From: Actinomycetes bacterium
GTDB taxonomy: Bacteria; Actinomycetota; Actinomycetes; Streptosporangiales; Streptosporangiaceae
Assembly: GCA_021792855.1 (NCBI GenBank)
Contig: JAJYTW010000024.1
Location: forward strand, 1-33,255
Direction of reading: 5' to 3'
Length of the DNA stretch: 33,255 nucleotides
The notes under the pieces: generated by a model
Database searches by the model: none
What the model was told of the DNA's origin: nothing
The model's input: the letters and a program-made list of their open reading frames with translations, nothing else
Part shown: positions 7,653 through 18,083 of the stretch, piece by piece
Numbering within the stretch: the first letter of the stretch is position 1
Layout of the letters: each line of letters begins with the position of its first letter
Made by a program: the position numbers and the translations under genes

Positions 7653-9817
7653 CCGTGACCTCCCGGCGCCGACGTGGTCGGGCTGGCCGACGGCGATGGT
7701 GACCTGGTCGGCTTGGCTGGCTTAGTCGGCTTGACCGGCGGCGGACCGAACCCGGGCGGCGGGACAAGCTGCCCGGCCCGGTTCAGGTGCGGCAGTACGG
7801 TAGGCAGGTTCCCGCCCGGCAGCGCGGCCTTGTGCCCCTCGAGCCCGAAGATGCCATCCCAGATCTGCCGCACGGCCGGGCCGGAGACATCCGAGCCGTA
7901 ACCGGAGTTCGGGATCATCATCACTACCACGTACTTGGGATGGACACATGGCGCGAACGACGCGAACACCGAGGTCGCCTGCAGTCCCGCCACCTGCGCG
8001 GTACCGGTCTTGGCTGCCACGCAGACCTTGTTCAGCGGGAAGCCGGCGAACGTCCCGGCCGCTGTGCCGCTGGTGACCACCCCGGCCAGGGCGTTCCTGA
8101 TGTAAGCCAGGGTGGATTTGGCGACCGGCAGATGACCGACCACCGGCGGGTTGATCCGCCGCACGACCTTGCCGGTCGGGCTGATCAGGGCCTCGCCGAT
8201 TCGCGGGCTGTACAGCGTTCCGCCATTGGCGAGTGCCACGTAAGCCCGGGCAAGCTGCAGCGGCGTCACGCTGACATAGCCCTGGCCGATGGCGGCGATC
8301 ACGGCCTGGCCGGGCGTCCACACGTTGCCGATCCGGCAGTCGTCGTACTCGATCTGCTGCACGTACGTGCCGTTGATCCGGCCGTTCTTGCACCAGTTCT
8401 GCCCGGCGTGCGCGTTGGCCTTCCACAGGTAGTACAGCCACTCCCTGGTCGGGACCGAGCCCGGGTTCTCGGCGGGCAGGTCCACCCCGGTGTTGTGACC
8501 GAAGCCCCAGGCCAGCTCCATCTTCTGCATTTCCTGGATCGGCGCCTTGGGCGAGGTGACCACGTTGGCACCCGGGTGGTCGTGCTGCCAGATGTCGTAG
8601 GCAAGCTGGTAGAACACCGTGTCGCAGGACAGGACCAGGGCCTCGTGCAGGCTCATCGGGCCCAGATTCGGGTTGCCGTCGTTGGCGTAGGAATGCCCGC
8701 CGATGGTGACCGTCGCCGGGCAGTTGTAGCTGCCGGACAGCGAATAGCCGGCCGCGACGGCGGCGGCGACCGAGGTGATCTTCCAGGTCGAACCTGGCGC
8801 GTACTGACCCTGGGTGGCCCGGTTCAGTACCGGCTCCCCGTATGCGGTGCCGAACAGCCGGTTGAACTCCCGCTGTGAGATGCCCCGGTTCCAGATGCTC
8901 GGGTTGTAGGTCGGGTAGCTGGCCATCGCCAGGACCCGGCCCGTGGTGGTCATGACCACCGCGGCGCCGCCGTTCTTGGTCGGGTTGCCGGCTAGCTGGC
9001 TCCTGCCGACCGCGGCGGCCAGCGCGCGCTCGGTGTCCATCTGGACGGCCGAGTTGATGCTGGTCACCAGGTAGTCCCCGGCGGTGGGCGGGACCTTGCT
9101 GATCGTCCCGGTGACCTGCCCCGCGGCGTCCACGGCCAGCTTCTGCATGCCGGGCACACCGCGCAGCGCGCTGTCATACTGCAGTTCCAGGCCAGCCTGG
9201 CCGACCAGGTCCACGCCGGAGTAACCGGTCGACGGCAGCCCCTGCGCCTTCAACTCGCTGGCGGTGATCGGCTGGAGGTACCCGAGCACCTGGGCAAGCG
9301 AGGTCGAGATCGGCTGCTGGTAGTGCGTCACCGGCTGGACCGCAGCCGTCACGCCCGGGTATAGCCGCTGATTCTCCAGCACCTGCAGGGCGGTCGTGGC
9401 CGACACGTTCTCGGCCACCGGCACCGGCTGGTACGGCGAGCCCGCCCAGCAGGGCGGCCGCACGCCGACCGTGCACAGCCGCACGTCGTCCCGCATCACG
9501 GACTGCTTGATGTGCAGCAGCGTCGCGAGCCTGCTCAGGACCGCCTCACCGCCGTCGCTCTGTTGCCAGAGGGCCGGCAGGCTGACCGAGATCACCAGGG
9601 CGGGCGTGCTGGTAACGATCGGCGCGCCGAGGTCGTCCACGATCGAGCCGCGGGTCGGCGGCGTCACAACCTCGCGGATCCGCTCCGAGCTTGCCAGCGC
9701 CCGGTACACCGGGGCGTTCTTGACCTGGATGTCCCAGATCCGCAGGGCCAGCCCGGCCAGCAGCGCGAACACGGCCACGTACAGTGCGATCAGCCGGGGC
9801 CGGGATGCCGGGATCAT
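7649..9817 (-). CDS. mrdA: Penicillin-binding protein 2, class B transpeptidase
   Basis: Cross-links peptidoglycan as the transpeptidase partner of RodA. The protein is 722 residues. It has a short cytoplasmic N-terminus, one TM helix (about residues 8-28, LIALYVAVFALLAGLALRIW), a PBP dimerisation domain, and the transpeptidase domain. The SxxK motif is STWK (Ser343 nucleophile, Lys346), the second motif is SCD, and the third is KTGTAQ. The C-terminal ~30 residues are Pro/Thr/Ser-rich. ATG 9817 is chosen because GGGAGG lies 6 nt upstream and TM1 follows at once. The frame is open for another 173 codons upstream, but that stretch encodes only Arg-rich low complexity and overlaps mreD. The start overlaps the mreD stop (ATGA). 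Confidence 0.95.
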   Translation of the reverse strand: MIPASRPRLIALYVAVFALLAGLALRIWDIQVKNAPVYRALASSERIREVVTPPTRGSIVDDLGAPIVTSTPALVISVSLPALWQQSDGGEAVLSRLATLLHIKQSVMRDDVRLCTVGVRPPCWAGSPYQPVPVAENVSATTALQVLENQRLYPGVTAAVQPVTHYQQPISTSLAQVLGYLQPITASELKAQGLPSTGYSGVDLVGQAGLELQYDSALRGVPGMQKLAVDAAGQVTGTISKVPPTAGDYLVTSINSAVQMDTERALAAAVGRSQLAGNPTKNGGAAVVMTTTGRVLAMASYPTYNPSIWNRGISQREFNRLFGTAYGEPVLNRATQGQYAPGSTWKITSVAAAVAAGYSLSGSYNCPATVTIGGHSYANDGNPNLGPMSLHEALVLSCDTVFYQLAYDIWQHDHPGANVVTSPKAPIQEMQKMELAWGFGHNTGVDLPAENPGSVPTREWLYYLWKANAHAGQNWCKNGRINGTYVQQIEYDDCRIGNVWTPGQAVIAAIGQGYVSVTPLQLARAYVALANGGTLYSPRIGEALISPTGKVVRRINPPVVGHLPVAKSTLAYIRNALAGVVTSGTAAGTFAGFPLNKVCVAAKTGTAQVAGLQATSVFASFAPCVHPKYVVVMMIPNSGYGSDVSGPAVRQIWDGIFGLEGHKAALPGGNLPTVLPHLNRAGQLVPPPGFGPPPVKPTKPAKPTRSPSPSASPTTSAPGGHG

Positions 9818-11421
9818 CGGTAACCTCCCGGCAGCCTGCCGGTCCCGATTCGCCACACGCTCGACCGGCCACCGGCCCGCCGGGTCCACGGCAGCCACGA
9901 CGTCCGCCTCGAACCGGACCGCAGTCGCGGCGCCTTGCCCGGGCGCGACTTGCTCGCCGGGTATCCGCCGAAGCTCGGGCCACTCCGGGAGAACCTGGGC
10001 TGCTTCGGGTGGCGCACCGGGGATCGACTCCCCGCCAGCCAGGCGCCGCTGGCCGACCGGGACGGCCCGGTCCGTCCCTTCACCGACCGGAAATGCGGCT
10101 GGGCGGGCCGGTGCTGGCCGGGCCGGCTCGCGCCGGGCAGGCTGCCCGTACCGAACGCGATCCTGGGCACGGCGGCGCCGGACGGACGGGCCGACCTGGG
10201 CAGCCCGGCAGCGCCGAAGTTGATCCGCGGCACGCCTGGACGCCAGATCGGCGTGCCCGGCGCGACCAGGCCGGTGCCGAAGGTGATCCGCGGCACGTCC
10301 GGACCGTTGACGCCGTGCGCGCCCGCGCCGTGCCATTCCGCGCCAGAGCGGCCCGCCGGATACCGGACCTGGGCACCGCGCCGCGGCCCGGGAATCCGCA
10401 CGCCGAGCAGGTAGACCGGCACCCGACCCTGGCGGCGCCTGGCCGCGGCGCCGGCCCGGCGCTGGCGGCGCTGCTCACCGGCCAGGCCAAGCCTGACCTC
10501 GCGGCCGGCCGCCGTCGGGCCGGGCCTGGCCAGAGCCGAGGCCGAACCCGGCACGCCGGCCCAGGAGCGCAGCCTGACCGGCTGCGGCGGGCCCGGCCGG
10601 TACCCCGGGTACCGGCCAGCCGATCCGGTCGGCCGGTAGCCGACCCAGCCGTCCTTCTTGCTGCCTATGGCGCCGGCCAGCGTCGCGGCCAGCCTGGCCT
10701 GCTCCCGGCGGGCCCGCCGGGAGTTCGCCGGGCCGGACAGCCAGCCGACGGCGCCGACCGCGGGGGCGACCCCGGCGAGATCGCCGCTCAGCCACGAGTC
10801 GGTCGCGACCCCGCGCCAGGCGAGCCTGGCCGGCTGCGGCGCTCCCGGCCGGCCTAGTCCGGCCAGGCCGGGCGGGGCTGCGCTGCCGCCGGACTCGAAC
10901 ACCGGCGAGTCGGCGATGGTGGAGAAGCTCACGCCGAGTGCCCCGGCGAGGCGGACCGCGACGAACAGCGCGACCGGCAGCACGATCAGGTCATACAGCA
11001 CCGACACCGGCAGCACGTGTGCCACCGTGCCCGCGGTGACCGGAGGCCGGCCAAGCGCGACCGCGAGGATCGCCGTCGCGACCTCGGCGCAGAGCACGGT
11101 CACCGCGCCGGCGGCTACGCCGAGCAGCGCGGACCGCAGCAGGGCCGGCCGCATCCGGCCGCTGAAATACCCGGCCATCGAGAAGACCAGCGCGTACTCG
11201 CCGACCAGGCCAACCGCGGGTGGCGCGAGGTCGAGCGCGAGACCGGCGCAGAATCCGGCGATCAGGCCCGCCCGGACGCCGCCGGCCAGTCCGATCGCCA
11301 CCACGCATAGCAGCACCAGATCCGGCGCCCCGCCGCCTGGCAGTGCCAGGCCGTTGATCACGGTCAGCTGCAGCAGCACCGCGAAGAACAGGATCGCGAT
11401 CGCGACGGCCAGGCGCTTCAT
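9814..11421 (-). CDS. mreD: MreD with ~360-residue C-terminal extension
   Basis: Membrane component of the MreBCD elongation complex. Residues 1 to about 165 form the MreD domain, with several hydrophobic helices beginning MKRLAVAIAILFFAVLLQ and including a Pro-Asp segment (GGGAPDLVLL). MreD is normally 160-190 residues; this frame continues for a total of 535. The extra part is Pro/Gly/Arg-rich and strongly basic, with three copies of a VPRIxFGxG motif (coded between about 10144 and 10296). Third positions in the tail are nearly all G or C, and the frame is unbroken to a stop overlapping mrdA by 4 nt, so it looks coding. ATG 11421 has GGGAAGAG upstream; GTG 11436 is an alternative. The tail is probably cytoplasmic and disordered. 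Its role is unknown. Confidence 0.85.
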   Translation of the reverse strand: MKRLAVAIAILFFAVLLQLTVINGLALPGGGAPDLVLLCVVAIGLAGGVRAGLIAGFCAGLALDLAPPAVGLVGEYALVFSMAGYFSGRMRPALLRSALLGVAAGAVTVLCAEVATAILAVALGRPPVTAGTVAHVLPVSVLYDLIVLPVALFVAVRLAGALGVSFSTIADSPVFESGGSAAPPGLAGLGRPGAPQPARLAWRGVATDSWLSGDLAGVAPAVGAVGWLSGPANSRRARREQARLAATLAGAIGSKKDGWVGYRPTGSAGRYPGYRPGPPQPVRLRSWAGVPGSASALARPGPTAAGREVRLGLAGEQRRQRRAGAAARRRQGRVPVYLLGVRIPGPRRGAQVRYPAGRSGAEWHGAGAHGVNGPDVPRITFGTGLVAPGTPIWRPGVPRINFGAAGLPRSARPSGAAVPRIAFGTGSLPGASRPGQHRPAQPHFRSVKGRTGPSRSASGAWLAGSRSPVRHPKQPRFSRSGPSFGGYPASKSRPGKAPRLRSGSRRTSWLPWTRRAGGRSSVWRIGTGRLPGGYR

Positions 11422-11499
11422 CTCAGCTCTTCCCACTCCAGCCTCACCAGCGGCGCCGCCAGGTCCGTGCCTGCGGCCGGCCGACGTCCCGCTGCCACG

Positions 11500-12378
11500 T
11501 CAGTGCCCCGTGTGGACAGCGACCGGCAGCACCTTGTACTTCGGGTTGTGCCGTGGCGGGCCGACCACGATGCCCACCACGTCGAGCGCGCTGAAGTTCG
11601 CATCTGGCCGGACCAGCGCCTGGCCGGTCAGCGATCCCGCCTGGCTGAGCACGGTCACGACCACGCCGACCGGGACGCCGGGCACGAACGGGCGGTCGTT
11701 TACCGACGCCGCGGTCACTAGCTGCTGCCCGGGCCGCAGCGGCACCGCCGGGTTGAGCACGCTGAGTTTGAGCAGGCCGCGGCCGGTTCCGGCCGGCCCC
11801 TGGCCGGTCACCCAGCCGATCTCGCCGCTCGGAGCCATTCGGATGCCCACGGTCGAGCCCGGGTCGTCGGCGAGCAGCACCGTGCAGGTGTGCGCGGTCA
11901 CCGAGATCACCTGGCCGACCAGGCCGCCGCCGGTCAGCACGGTCTGCTGCGGCCGCACGCCCTGCGCGCTACCGGCGTCCACGGTCACGGTCTGCTGATA
12001 GCCCTGGCCGAAGCCGATCACGGTTCCGGCCACCACCCGGTAGCTTCCCGCCCGGGCGACCCGCAGCACCTGGCTGAGCTGCCGGTACTGCGACTTGTCC
12101 AGCGAGGCCGCGCTCAGTTCCGCGCGCAGACTGGCGACCTGCCGTTCCAGCGCCGTGGTCCGGCCAGGCGAGCTGCCTTGCGACGACCCAAACAGCCGGG
12201 CGACCGGCGCGATCACGCCGCTCACCGCGCGCTCGGCCCCGCCGAACACCGACCCGGCCACGTTCCTGGCGGTTCGGATCACCGGCGACGCGCCGTTGGT
12301 GTAGTCGATGGCGACCAGGCCAAGCGCGACGATCAGCACAACGCTGAGCAGCAACCGGTTCCGTCGCGAATCACGCAC
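11500..12378 (-). CDS. mreC: Rod shape-determining protein MreC
   Basis: Bitopic scaffold linking MreB to PBP2 and RodA outside the membrane. The protein is 292 residues. It has a short basic N-terminus (RDSRRNR), one TM helix about residues 9-25 (LLLSVVLIVALGLVAID), a coiled-coil segment about 74-105 (TALERQVASLRAELSAASLDK), and the two beta-barrel domains of the MreC family (VIGFGQGYQQTVTVDAG; GLVGQVISVTAHTCTVLLADD). The start is GTG 12378, 13 nt after the mreB stop. About 78 nt separate its stop from the mreD ATG, the largest gap inside this operon. Confidence 0.93.
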   Translation of the reverse strand: MRDSRRNRLLLSVVLIVALGLVAIDYTNGASPVIRTARNVAGSVFGGAERAVSGVIAPVARLFGSSQGSSPGRTTALERQVASLRAELSAASLDKSQYRQLSQVLRVARAGSYRVVAGTVIGFGQGYQQTVTVDAGSAQGVRPQQTVLTGGGLVGQVISVTAHTCTVLLADDPGSTVGIRMAPSGEIGWVTGQGPAGTGRGLLKLSVLNPAVPLRPGQQLVTAASVNDRPFVPGVPVGVVVTVLSQAGSLTGQALVRPDANFSALDVVGIVVGPPRHNPKYKVLPVAVHTGH

Positions 12379-12391
12379 CGCGGCAGTCCTC

Positions 12392-13423
12392 TCAGCGGCG
12401 AGATTCGGGCACCAGCACCTGGCGCAGCGTGTCGAAGTCCTCGACGCACTTGCCGGTTCCTAGAGCGACCGAGTCCAGCGGGTTGTCCGCGACGTGGATC
12501 GGCATCCCGGTGTCCTCGCGCAGTCGCTGATCCAGACCCCGCAGCAGGGCGCCGCCACCGGTCAGCGCGATGCCCCGATCCATCACGTCGCCGGCCAGCT
12601 CCGGCGGACACTTGTCCAGGGTGGTGCGGACCGCGTCGATGATCACCGACAGCGGCTCGGCGATCGCGTTCCGCACCTCGGCCGCCGAGATCACGACGGT
12701 CTTGGGCAGACCGCTGACTAGGTCACGGCCCCGGATCTCCGCACTCGGCTCATCCTTGGACGGGTAGGCGGACCCGAGCGCCATCTTTATCTCCTCGGCC
12801 GTCCGCTCCCCGAGCGTCAGCGAGTACTCCTTCTTCGCGAAGGTGATAATCGCCTGGTCAAGCTCGTCTCCGCCGACCCGGATCGACTGCGCGGTCACGA
12901 TCCCGCCCAGCGAGATCACCGCCACCTCGGTGGTGCCGCCGCCGATGTCGACCACCATGTTCCCGGTCGGTTCGTTCACCGGCAGGCCGGCCCCGATCGC
13001 CGCGGCCATCGGCTCCTCGATGATGTACACGCGGCGGGCGCCGGCCTGGTGACCGGCCTCCTTCACCGCGCTCTGCTCAACACCGGTGATACCGCTCGGT
13101 ACGGCGATCACCACCCGCGGCTTCGCCAGGCCACCACGCCTGTGTACTTTCTGAATGAAATAGCGCAGCATGCGCTCGGTTACGTCGAAGTCGGCGATAA
13201 CGCCGTCTTTCAGCGGCCGGACCGCGATGATGTTGCCCGGAGTACGGCCAATCATCCGCTTCGCTTCGAGTCCTACTGCTACAATCTGCCCCGTATTTGT
13301 GTTAAGGGCGACTACGGACGGTTCGTTGAGGACGATCCCGCGGCCACGGACGTACACCAGCGTGTTCGCGGTCCCCAGATCGACGGCCATGTCACGGCCC
13401 AGAAAGCCCATCGCGTTGCTCAT
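12392..13423 (-). CDS. mreB: Rod shape-determining protein MreB, actin homologue
   Basis: Actin-like ATPase that organises wall synthesis at the membrane. The protein is 343 residues, the usual family length. Phosphate-1 is [15 protein letters not shown], phosphate-2 is [15 protein letters not shown], and the adenosine-binding segment is [17 protein letters not shown] 13423 is preferred: the N-terminus [17 protein letters not shown] is standard for actinobacterial MreB, and AGGGAAGG lies about 11 nt upstream. An upstream in-frame extension of 29 codons lacks family similarity. It is first in the mreBCD-mrdA-rodA operon, with about 196 nt of leader before it. I see no clear -35/-10 pair there. 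Confidence 0.97.
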   Translation of the reverse strand: MSNAMGFLGRDMAVDLGTANTLVYVRGRGIVLNEPSVVALNTNTGQIVAVGLEAKRMIGRTPGNIIAVRPLKDGVIADFDVTERMLRYFIQKVHRRGGLAKPRVVIAVPSGITGVEQSAVKEAGHQAGARRVYIIEEPMAAAIGAGLPVNEPTGNMVVDIGGGTTEVAVISLGGIVTAQSIRVGGDELDQAIITFAKKEYSLTLGERTAEEIKMALGSAYPSKDEPSAEIRGRDLVSGLPKTVVISAAEVRNAIAEPLSVIIDAVRTTLDKCPPELAGDVMDRGIALTGGGALLRGLDQRLREDTGMPIHVADNPLDSVALGTGKCVEDFDTLRQVLVPESRR

Positions 13424-13592
13424 CTCGAACGAGACCTTCCCTATGGTCGAACGAGTGCCCGGTACAGCCGCATAGGAAGCCGCATCGATCACGCAAAGTG
13501 CCCGTAACACCCCAGCGCGGGCAGCGGCGTCTGTAGAGTCCGAGCCTACCCGTCCATGTGGTCTCGTTCAGCACCGGGCGGGCCAAACACGC

Positions 13593-13621
13593 AACGGTGA
13601 GATAGATGTTGCTATACCGTT
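13593..13621. promoter_or_regulatory. Imperfect inverted repeat between DUF4233 and mreB
   Basis: AACGGT (13593-13598) pairs with ACCGTT (13616-13621), with an inner ATAG/CTAT pair; the arms are offset by a bulge. It begins at the DUF4233 stop codon and sits about 170 nt before mreB. It could be a weak transcription end for the valS-folC operon or an operator for mreB. There is no T-tract, and the evidence is symmetry alone. Confidence 0.25.
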
Positions 13622-13937
13622 ACTGTGAGCTTTCCACCCGATGACCCAGCCAGATTCCGGTACACCAGAGCAGCGTAAATATTACCCCGAGAATATACAT
13701 AACGGAGATTACGCTACCGGACGCGATGATAAGTGCCTGAAGCAGGCTTCCGCCCACCAGAGTCACCATCAGCATCCGCCGGGCGAGCACCGCGAGGATG
13801 ATCGCCACCACCGCCGCGATCCCGGCCGCCAGTCCGGCCGTGCCGGGAGCCACATGCTCAAGCTTGACCGCGGGAACGATGGTCAGCGCGATGACCACGG
13901 CCTCCAGGTAGAGAACGGTCGCCGACAGACGGCTCAT
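13620..13937 (-). CDS. DUF4233 small membrane protein
   Basis: Protein of 105 residues with about four hydrophobic helices (LYLEAVVIALTIVPAVKL; GLAAGIAAVVAIILAVLA; LVGGSLLQALIIASG; VMYILGVIFTLLWCTGIW). The family is of unknown function and is typically found directly after folC in actinobacteria. ATG 13937 overlaps the folC stop by 4 nt, so it is co-translated with folC. In Streptomyces the next gene is ndk; here the next gene is mreB. Confidence 0.85.
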   Translation of the reverse strand: MSRLSATVLYLEAVVIALTIVPAVKLEHVAPGTAGLAAGIAAVVAIILAVLARRMLMVTLVGGSLLQALIIASGSVISVMYILGVIFTLLWCTGIWLGHRVESSQ

Positions 13938-15409
13938 CCCTGCTCCTCCCGCTCCGGCTGATCCGCGAGATTACTCGCCGGGCCGGCGGACTCCGCCAGG
14001 TCGGCCGGGCCCGCCGGGCCGACACCGGTTAGCAGCAGCCGGGCGTCACCGGCGGTCACCACGGACCCGGTCACGAGCACGAGGGCGCCGGCCCCCACCG
14101 CCGAGTCGGCCTGCGCGCCGGGCAGTCCGGCCAGTTCGCCGCCAATCATCGCCGCCGCCTCGTCGGCGAGGCCGACCGCTATGTCGACCGCGTCATCCAG
14201 CCTGGCGGCCAGGTGCACCCGGTCGGCGCCGAACACCGGCCGGGAAAGCTCAGCGAGGTCGGCCGCGGGCATCGACCGGGGCGAGGAGTTCGCCGTGGCC
14301 ACCACCGCGGCGGCCAGCGGCTCGAGTTCGTCCAGGATCGCCGCGACGTCCTTGTCCGCGCTCACCGCGAGCACCACGATGACCTCGACCGGCCCGAACG
14401 ACTCGCGGAGGGCCTCGGCCATCGCGGCCATCCCGCCCGGGTTGTGCGCGGAGTCGACCACCACGACCGGACTGCGCCGGACGATCTCCAGGCGGCCCGG
14501 CGAGGTCACCATCGCGAACGCCTGCGCGACAAGGTCCGGATCCAGCCCGGTCGCGTCGTCCTCGCCGGGCCCGGCGAAGGCCTCGACCGCCGCGAGCGCG
14601 CAGGCCGCGTTGCCAGCCTGGTAGCTGCCAAACAGCGGCAGGAACAGGTCGTGATACTCACCGCGCAGGCCGCGGAGCGCGACGCGCTGGCCGCCGACCG
14701 CGAGTTCCCTGGCGATCACCCCGAACTCGATGCCCTCCCTGGCCACCGTCGCGCCCACGTCGGCCGCCCGGCGGAGCAGTTCGGCCGCGGCTTCCACCGA
14801 CTGCTGGCCGATCACCGCGACCGCGCCGGGCTTGATGATCCCGGCCTTGTCCGCGGCGATCTTGGCCACCGTGTCACCGAGATACTGGGCGTGATCCATC
14901 GAGATCGGCGTGATCACCGCCACCGTGCCGTCGGCCACGTTCGTGTTGTCCCAGGTGCCGCCCATGCCGACCTCGATCACCGCGACATCCACCGGGGCAT
15001 CGGCGAAGGCAGCAAACGCCATCCCCACCAGCACCTCGAAGAACGACAGCGGCACCGGCGAGGCGTCATCCACCAGTCGCAGGTACGGCTCGATCTCCCG
15101 GTAAAGCTCCACGAACCGCTCGGCGCTGACCGGCGCGCCGTCCAGGCAGATCCGTTCCCGGATCGAGATCAGGTGCGGGCTGGTGAACAGGCCGGTGCGC
15201 AGACCGCGGGCGCGCAGCAGGGTCTCGGTCATCCGGGCGGTCGAGGTCTTGCCGTTCGTCCCGGTGATATGGATCACCGGGTAGGCCCGCTGCGGGTCGC
15301 CGAGCAACATCGTCAGATGCCTGATCCGGTCCAGCGACGGGTCGATCGAGTGCTCCGGACGACGTGCGAGAATCTCCCGCTCGATCGCGCGCAGTTCGGC
15401 GGCGATCAC
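13934..15409 (-). CDS. folC: Bifunctional folylpolyglutamate / dihydrofolate synthase
   Basis: Mur-ligase-fold enzyme that adds glutamate to tetrahydrofolate and, in bacteria, to dihydropteroate. The protein is 491 residues. The ATP-binding P-loop is [13 protein letters not shown] (Lys54). The following [14 protein letters not shown] and the metal-binding segment [14 protein letters not shown] are family hallmarks. The central ligase motif is [12 protein letters not shown], and the C-terminal domain contains [13 protein letters not shown]. The start GTG 15409 overlaps the valS stop (GTGA). The last ~60 residues are Ala/Gly-rich and longer than in most homologues. It is in operon with valS and DUF4233. 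Confidence 0.95.
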   Translation of the reverse strand: MIAAELRAIEREILARRPEHSIDPSLDRIRHLTMLLGDPQRAYPVIHITGTNGKTSTARMTETLLRARGLRTGLFTSPHLISIRERICLDGAPVSAERFVELYREIEPYLRLVDDASPVPLSFFEVLVGMAFAAFADAPVDVAVIEVGMGGTWDNTNVADGTVAVITPISMDHAQYLGDTVAKIAADKAGIIKPGAVAVIGQQSVEAAAELLRRAADVGATVAREGIEFGVIARELAVGGQRVALRGLRGEYHDLFLPLFGSYQAGNAACALAAVEAFAGPGEDDATGLDPDLVAQAFAMVTSPGRLEIVRRSPVVVVDSAHNPGGMAAMAEALRESFGPVEVIVVLAVSADKDVAAILDELEPLAAAVVATANSSPRSMPAADLAELSRPVFGADRVHLAARLDDAVDIAVGLADEAAAMIGGELAGLPGAQADSAVGAGALVLVTGSVVTAGDARLLLTGVGPAGPADLAESAGPASNLADQPEREEQG

Positions 15410-18069
15410 GAGTCGGTCTCCGGCAGCTCAGCCAGCCGGGCGAAGATCCTGGCGATCTCGGCCTGCGCGGCGGCCAACCGCTCCCGGCTGGTGGCGACCA
15501 CCGCGGCGGGCGCCTTCGCGATGAAGGACGGGCTGGCCAGCTTCCGCTCGCTCACGGCAGCGTCGGCCTGCGCGGCGGCCAGGTCCTTGGCCAGCCTGCG
15601 CCGCTCTGCGGCAACGTCGACGCCCGCCGTGGTGTCGATCTCGACCGTGACTCCCTCCGCCTGGACGGACGCGTTCGGGCGGAAGCCATCGCCCGGCTCG
15701 GTCAGCCGCAGCAGCGCGCGGATCGACGGCTCGTGCGGCGCCAGCGCGGTGCCCGCGATCTCGGCGAGCCTGGCGGGCACCTTCTGAGCCGGGCGCAGTC
15801 CCTGATCCGCGCGGAACCGGCGAACCTGGGTCACCAGCCGCATCAGGGACTCGACCGTGGCCTCGGCGGCGCCGTCGGCGGCAGCCGGGTCGGGCACCGG
15901 CCAGGACGCGATCATTACCGACTCACCGCCGGTTAGCGCGGTCCACAGCTCCTCGGTGACGAACGGCATCACCGGGTGGATCAGCCGCAGCAACTGGTCG
16001 AGCACGTGGCCGAGGACTTGGCGAGTCCGGTCCGCCGCCTGCTGGTCCGGGCCGTTCAGGGCCGGCTTGGCCAGTTCGAGGTACCAGTCGCAGAACTCGT
16101 CCCAGGCGAAGTGGTACAGGGCCTCGCACGCCTTGGCGAACTCGAACTCCTCGAAGAGCGCGTCAGCCTCGGCGTTCACCGCGGCCAGCCGGGACAGGAT
16201 CCACCGGTCGGGAACGCTCAGCGCCGCCCGCTCGGCCGCGTCGCCGGTCGCCAGCCGGCCGGCCACCGCCCCGTTCATGAGCGCAAACCTGGTCGCGTTC
16301 CAGAGCTTGTTGCAGAAGTTGCGCGACCCGGCGACCCATTCCTCGCTGAGCGCCACGTCACCGCCGGGGCTAGCGCCCCTGGCGAGGGTGAACCGGGTCG
16401 CGTCGGCGCCGAACCTGGCGATCCAGTCCAGCGGGTCCACCGTGTTCCCGCGGGACTTGGACATCTTCTTGCCGTGGGAGTCGCGGACCAGTCCGTGCAG
16501 CGCCACCTGGCGGAACGGCACTGCGCGCTCCGGGCCGGCGTCCGCCATCGCGTACAGGCCGAAGAGCATCATCCTGGCGACCCAGAAGAACAGGATGTCG
16601 TAGCCGGTGACCAGCACGCTAGTCGGGTAGAAGGTGCTCAGATCGGGGGTCTGATCGGGCCAGCCGAGGGTGGAGAACGGCCACAGCGCCGAGGAGAACC
16701 AAGTGTCCAGCACGTCCGGGTCCTGGGTCCAGCCCTCACCGGGCGGCTCCTCGTCCGGCCCGACGCAGCGGACGTCGCCGTCCGCTGAGTACCACACCGG
16801 GATCCGGTGCCCCCACCACAACTGGCGGCTGATGCACCAGTCGTGCATGTCATCGACCCAGTCGAAGTAGCGCCCGGCAAGCTGCGGCGGATAGATCCGC
16901 ACCCGGCCGTCCCTGACCGCGTCGCCGGCCGCCTTCGCCAGCGGATCGACCCGGACGAACCACTGCAGCGACAGCCGCGGCTCGACGGTAGTCCCGCACC
17001 GGTCGCAGTGCCCGACCGCGTGCACGTACGGCCGCCGCTCGGCGACCACCCGGCCCTGCGCCCGGAGCGCGGCGAGCACCGCCGGGCGGGCCTCGAACCG
17101 GTCCAGCCCCTCGAACGGGCCGCTCGCGGTGATCGTGCCGCGCTCGTCCATGATCGTCATGCTGGGCAGGCTGTGGCGGCGGCCGATCTCGAAGTCATCC
17201 GGGTCATGCGCCGGGGTGACCTTGACCGCGCCGGTGCCGAACTCCGGATCCACATGCGGGTCGGCGACGATCGGGATGCGCCGCCCGGTCAGCGGCAGTT
17301 CCACGTCCGTGCCGACCAGATGGGCATACCGCGGATCGTCCGGGTGCACGGCGACCGCGGTGTCGCCCAGCATGGTCTCGACGCGGGTGGTGGCGACCAC
17401 GATCGCGGAGTCGCCGTCGCCGTACCTGATGCTGACTAGCTCGCCCTCGTCGTCGGAGTGGTCGACCTCGATGTCCGATAGCGCGGTCATGCACCGCGGG
17501 CACCAGTTGATGATCCGGTCCGCCCGGTAGATAAGCCCGTCGTCGTACAGCCGCTTGAAGATGGTCTGCACCGCGCGGGACAGCCCGGCGTCCATGGTGA
17601 ACCGCTCGCGGCTCCAGTCCACGCTGTCGCCCAGCCGGCGCATCTGCGCCAGGATCCGGCCGCCGTAGGTCGCCTTCCACTCCCAGACCCGCTCGACGAA
17701 CGCCTCCCGGCCCAGGTCGTGCCTGGAAAGGCCATCCTTGGCGAGTTCGCGTTCCACGACGTTCTGGGTGGCGATGCCGGCATGGTCGGTCCCGGGCAGC
17801 CACAGCGCGTTGTAGCCCTGCATCCGGCGGCGCCGCACCAGTGAGTCGATCAGCGTGTGGTCGAGCGCGTGGCCGACGTGCAGCGAACCCGTGACGTTGG
17901 GGGGCGGGATCATGATCGTGAACGACGGCGCGTCCGAGGTCGCGTCGGCCGTGAAGTATCCGGCGTCTACCCAGGCCTGGTAGCGCCGTTCCTCGACGTC
18001 GCCCGGCAGGTACTGAGGTGGAAGCTGCCGCCGCTGCTCCGGCGACGGGATCTGGTTTGCAGTCGTCAC
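15406..18069 (-). CDS. valS: Valyl-tRNA synthetase
   Basis: Charges tRNA-Val in the cytoplasm. Class I synthetase of 887 residues. The HIGH motif is HVGH (64-67, in [13 protein letters not shown]) and the KMSKS motif is 535-539. The editing (CP1) domain lies between, with [19 protein letters not shown]. The C-terminal coiled-coil arm starts at about residue 820 ([19 protein letters not shown]). The start GTG 18069 has no Shine-Dalgarno, but a TAGACT box ends 8 nt upstream, which suggests a leaderless or near-leaderless mRNA. First gene of the valS-folC-DUF4233 unit. Confidence 0.97.
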   Translation of the reverse strand: MTTANQIPSPEQRRQLPPQYLPGDVEERRYQAWVDAGYFTADATSDAPSFTIMIPPPNVTGSLHVGHALDHTLIDSLVRRRRMQGYNALWLPGTDHAGIATQNVVERELAKDGLSRHDLGREAFVERVWEWKATYGGRILAQMRRLGDSVDWSRERFTMDAGLSRAVQTIFKRLYDDGLIYRADRIINWCPRCMTALSDIEVDHSDDEGELVSIRYGDGDSAIVVATTRVETMLGDTAVAVHPDDPRYAHLVGTDVELPLTGRRIPIVADPHVDPEFGTGAVKVTPAHDPDDFEIGRRHSLPSMTIMDERGTITASGPFEGLDRFEARPAVLAALRAQGRVVAERRPYVHAVGHCDRCGTTVEPRLSLQWFVRVDPLAKAAGDAVRDGRVRIYPPQLAGRYFDWVDDMHDWCISRQLWWGHRIPVWYSADGDVRCVGPDEEPPGEGWTQDPDVLDTWFSSALWPFSTLGWPDQTPDLSTFYPTSVLVTGYDILFFWVARMMLFGLYAMADAGPERAVPFRQVALHGLVRDSHGKKMSKSRGNTVDPLDWIARFGADATRFTLARGASPGGDVALSEEWVAGSRNFCNKLWNATRFALMNGAVAGRLATGDAAERAALSVPDRWILSRLAAVNAEADALFEEFEFAKACEALYHFAWDEFCDWYLELAKPALNGPDQQAADRTRQVLGHVLDQLLRLIHPVMPFVTEELWTALTGGESVMIASWPVPDPAAADGAAEATVESLMRLVTQVRRFRADQGLRPAQKVPARLAEIAGTALAPHEPSIRALLRLTEPGDGFRPNASVQAEGVTVEIDTTAGVDVAAERRRLAKDLAAAQADAAVSERKLASPSFIAKAPAAVVATSRERLAAAQAEIARIFARLAELPETDS

Positions 18070-18077
18070 GACAGCAA

Positions 18078-18083
18078 AGTCTA
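18078..18083 (-). promoter_or_regulatory. Candidate -10 element for valS
   Basis: TAGACT on the minus strand, 8 nt before the GTG start. It fits the actinobacterial TAnnnT -10 pattern at a distance compatible with a leaderless transcript. No convincing -35 is seen. Confidence 0.35.

Noticed and set aside
9818-10336. 173-codon N-terminal extension of PBP2
   Set aside because: It overlaps mreD in another frame, encodes Arg/Ala-rich sequence, and the internal ATG 9817 has a strong ribosome site followed directly by the expected TM helix.
13424-13510. 29-codon N-terminal extension of MreB
   Set aside because: ATG 13423 gives the standard MreB N-terminus with a ribosome site; the extension resembles no MreB.
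14213-15787. 524-codon plus-strand frame opposite folC and valS
   Set aside because: Antisense shadow; no domain, and His/Arg/Gly-rich composition typical of such shadows.
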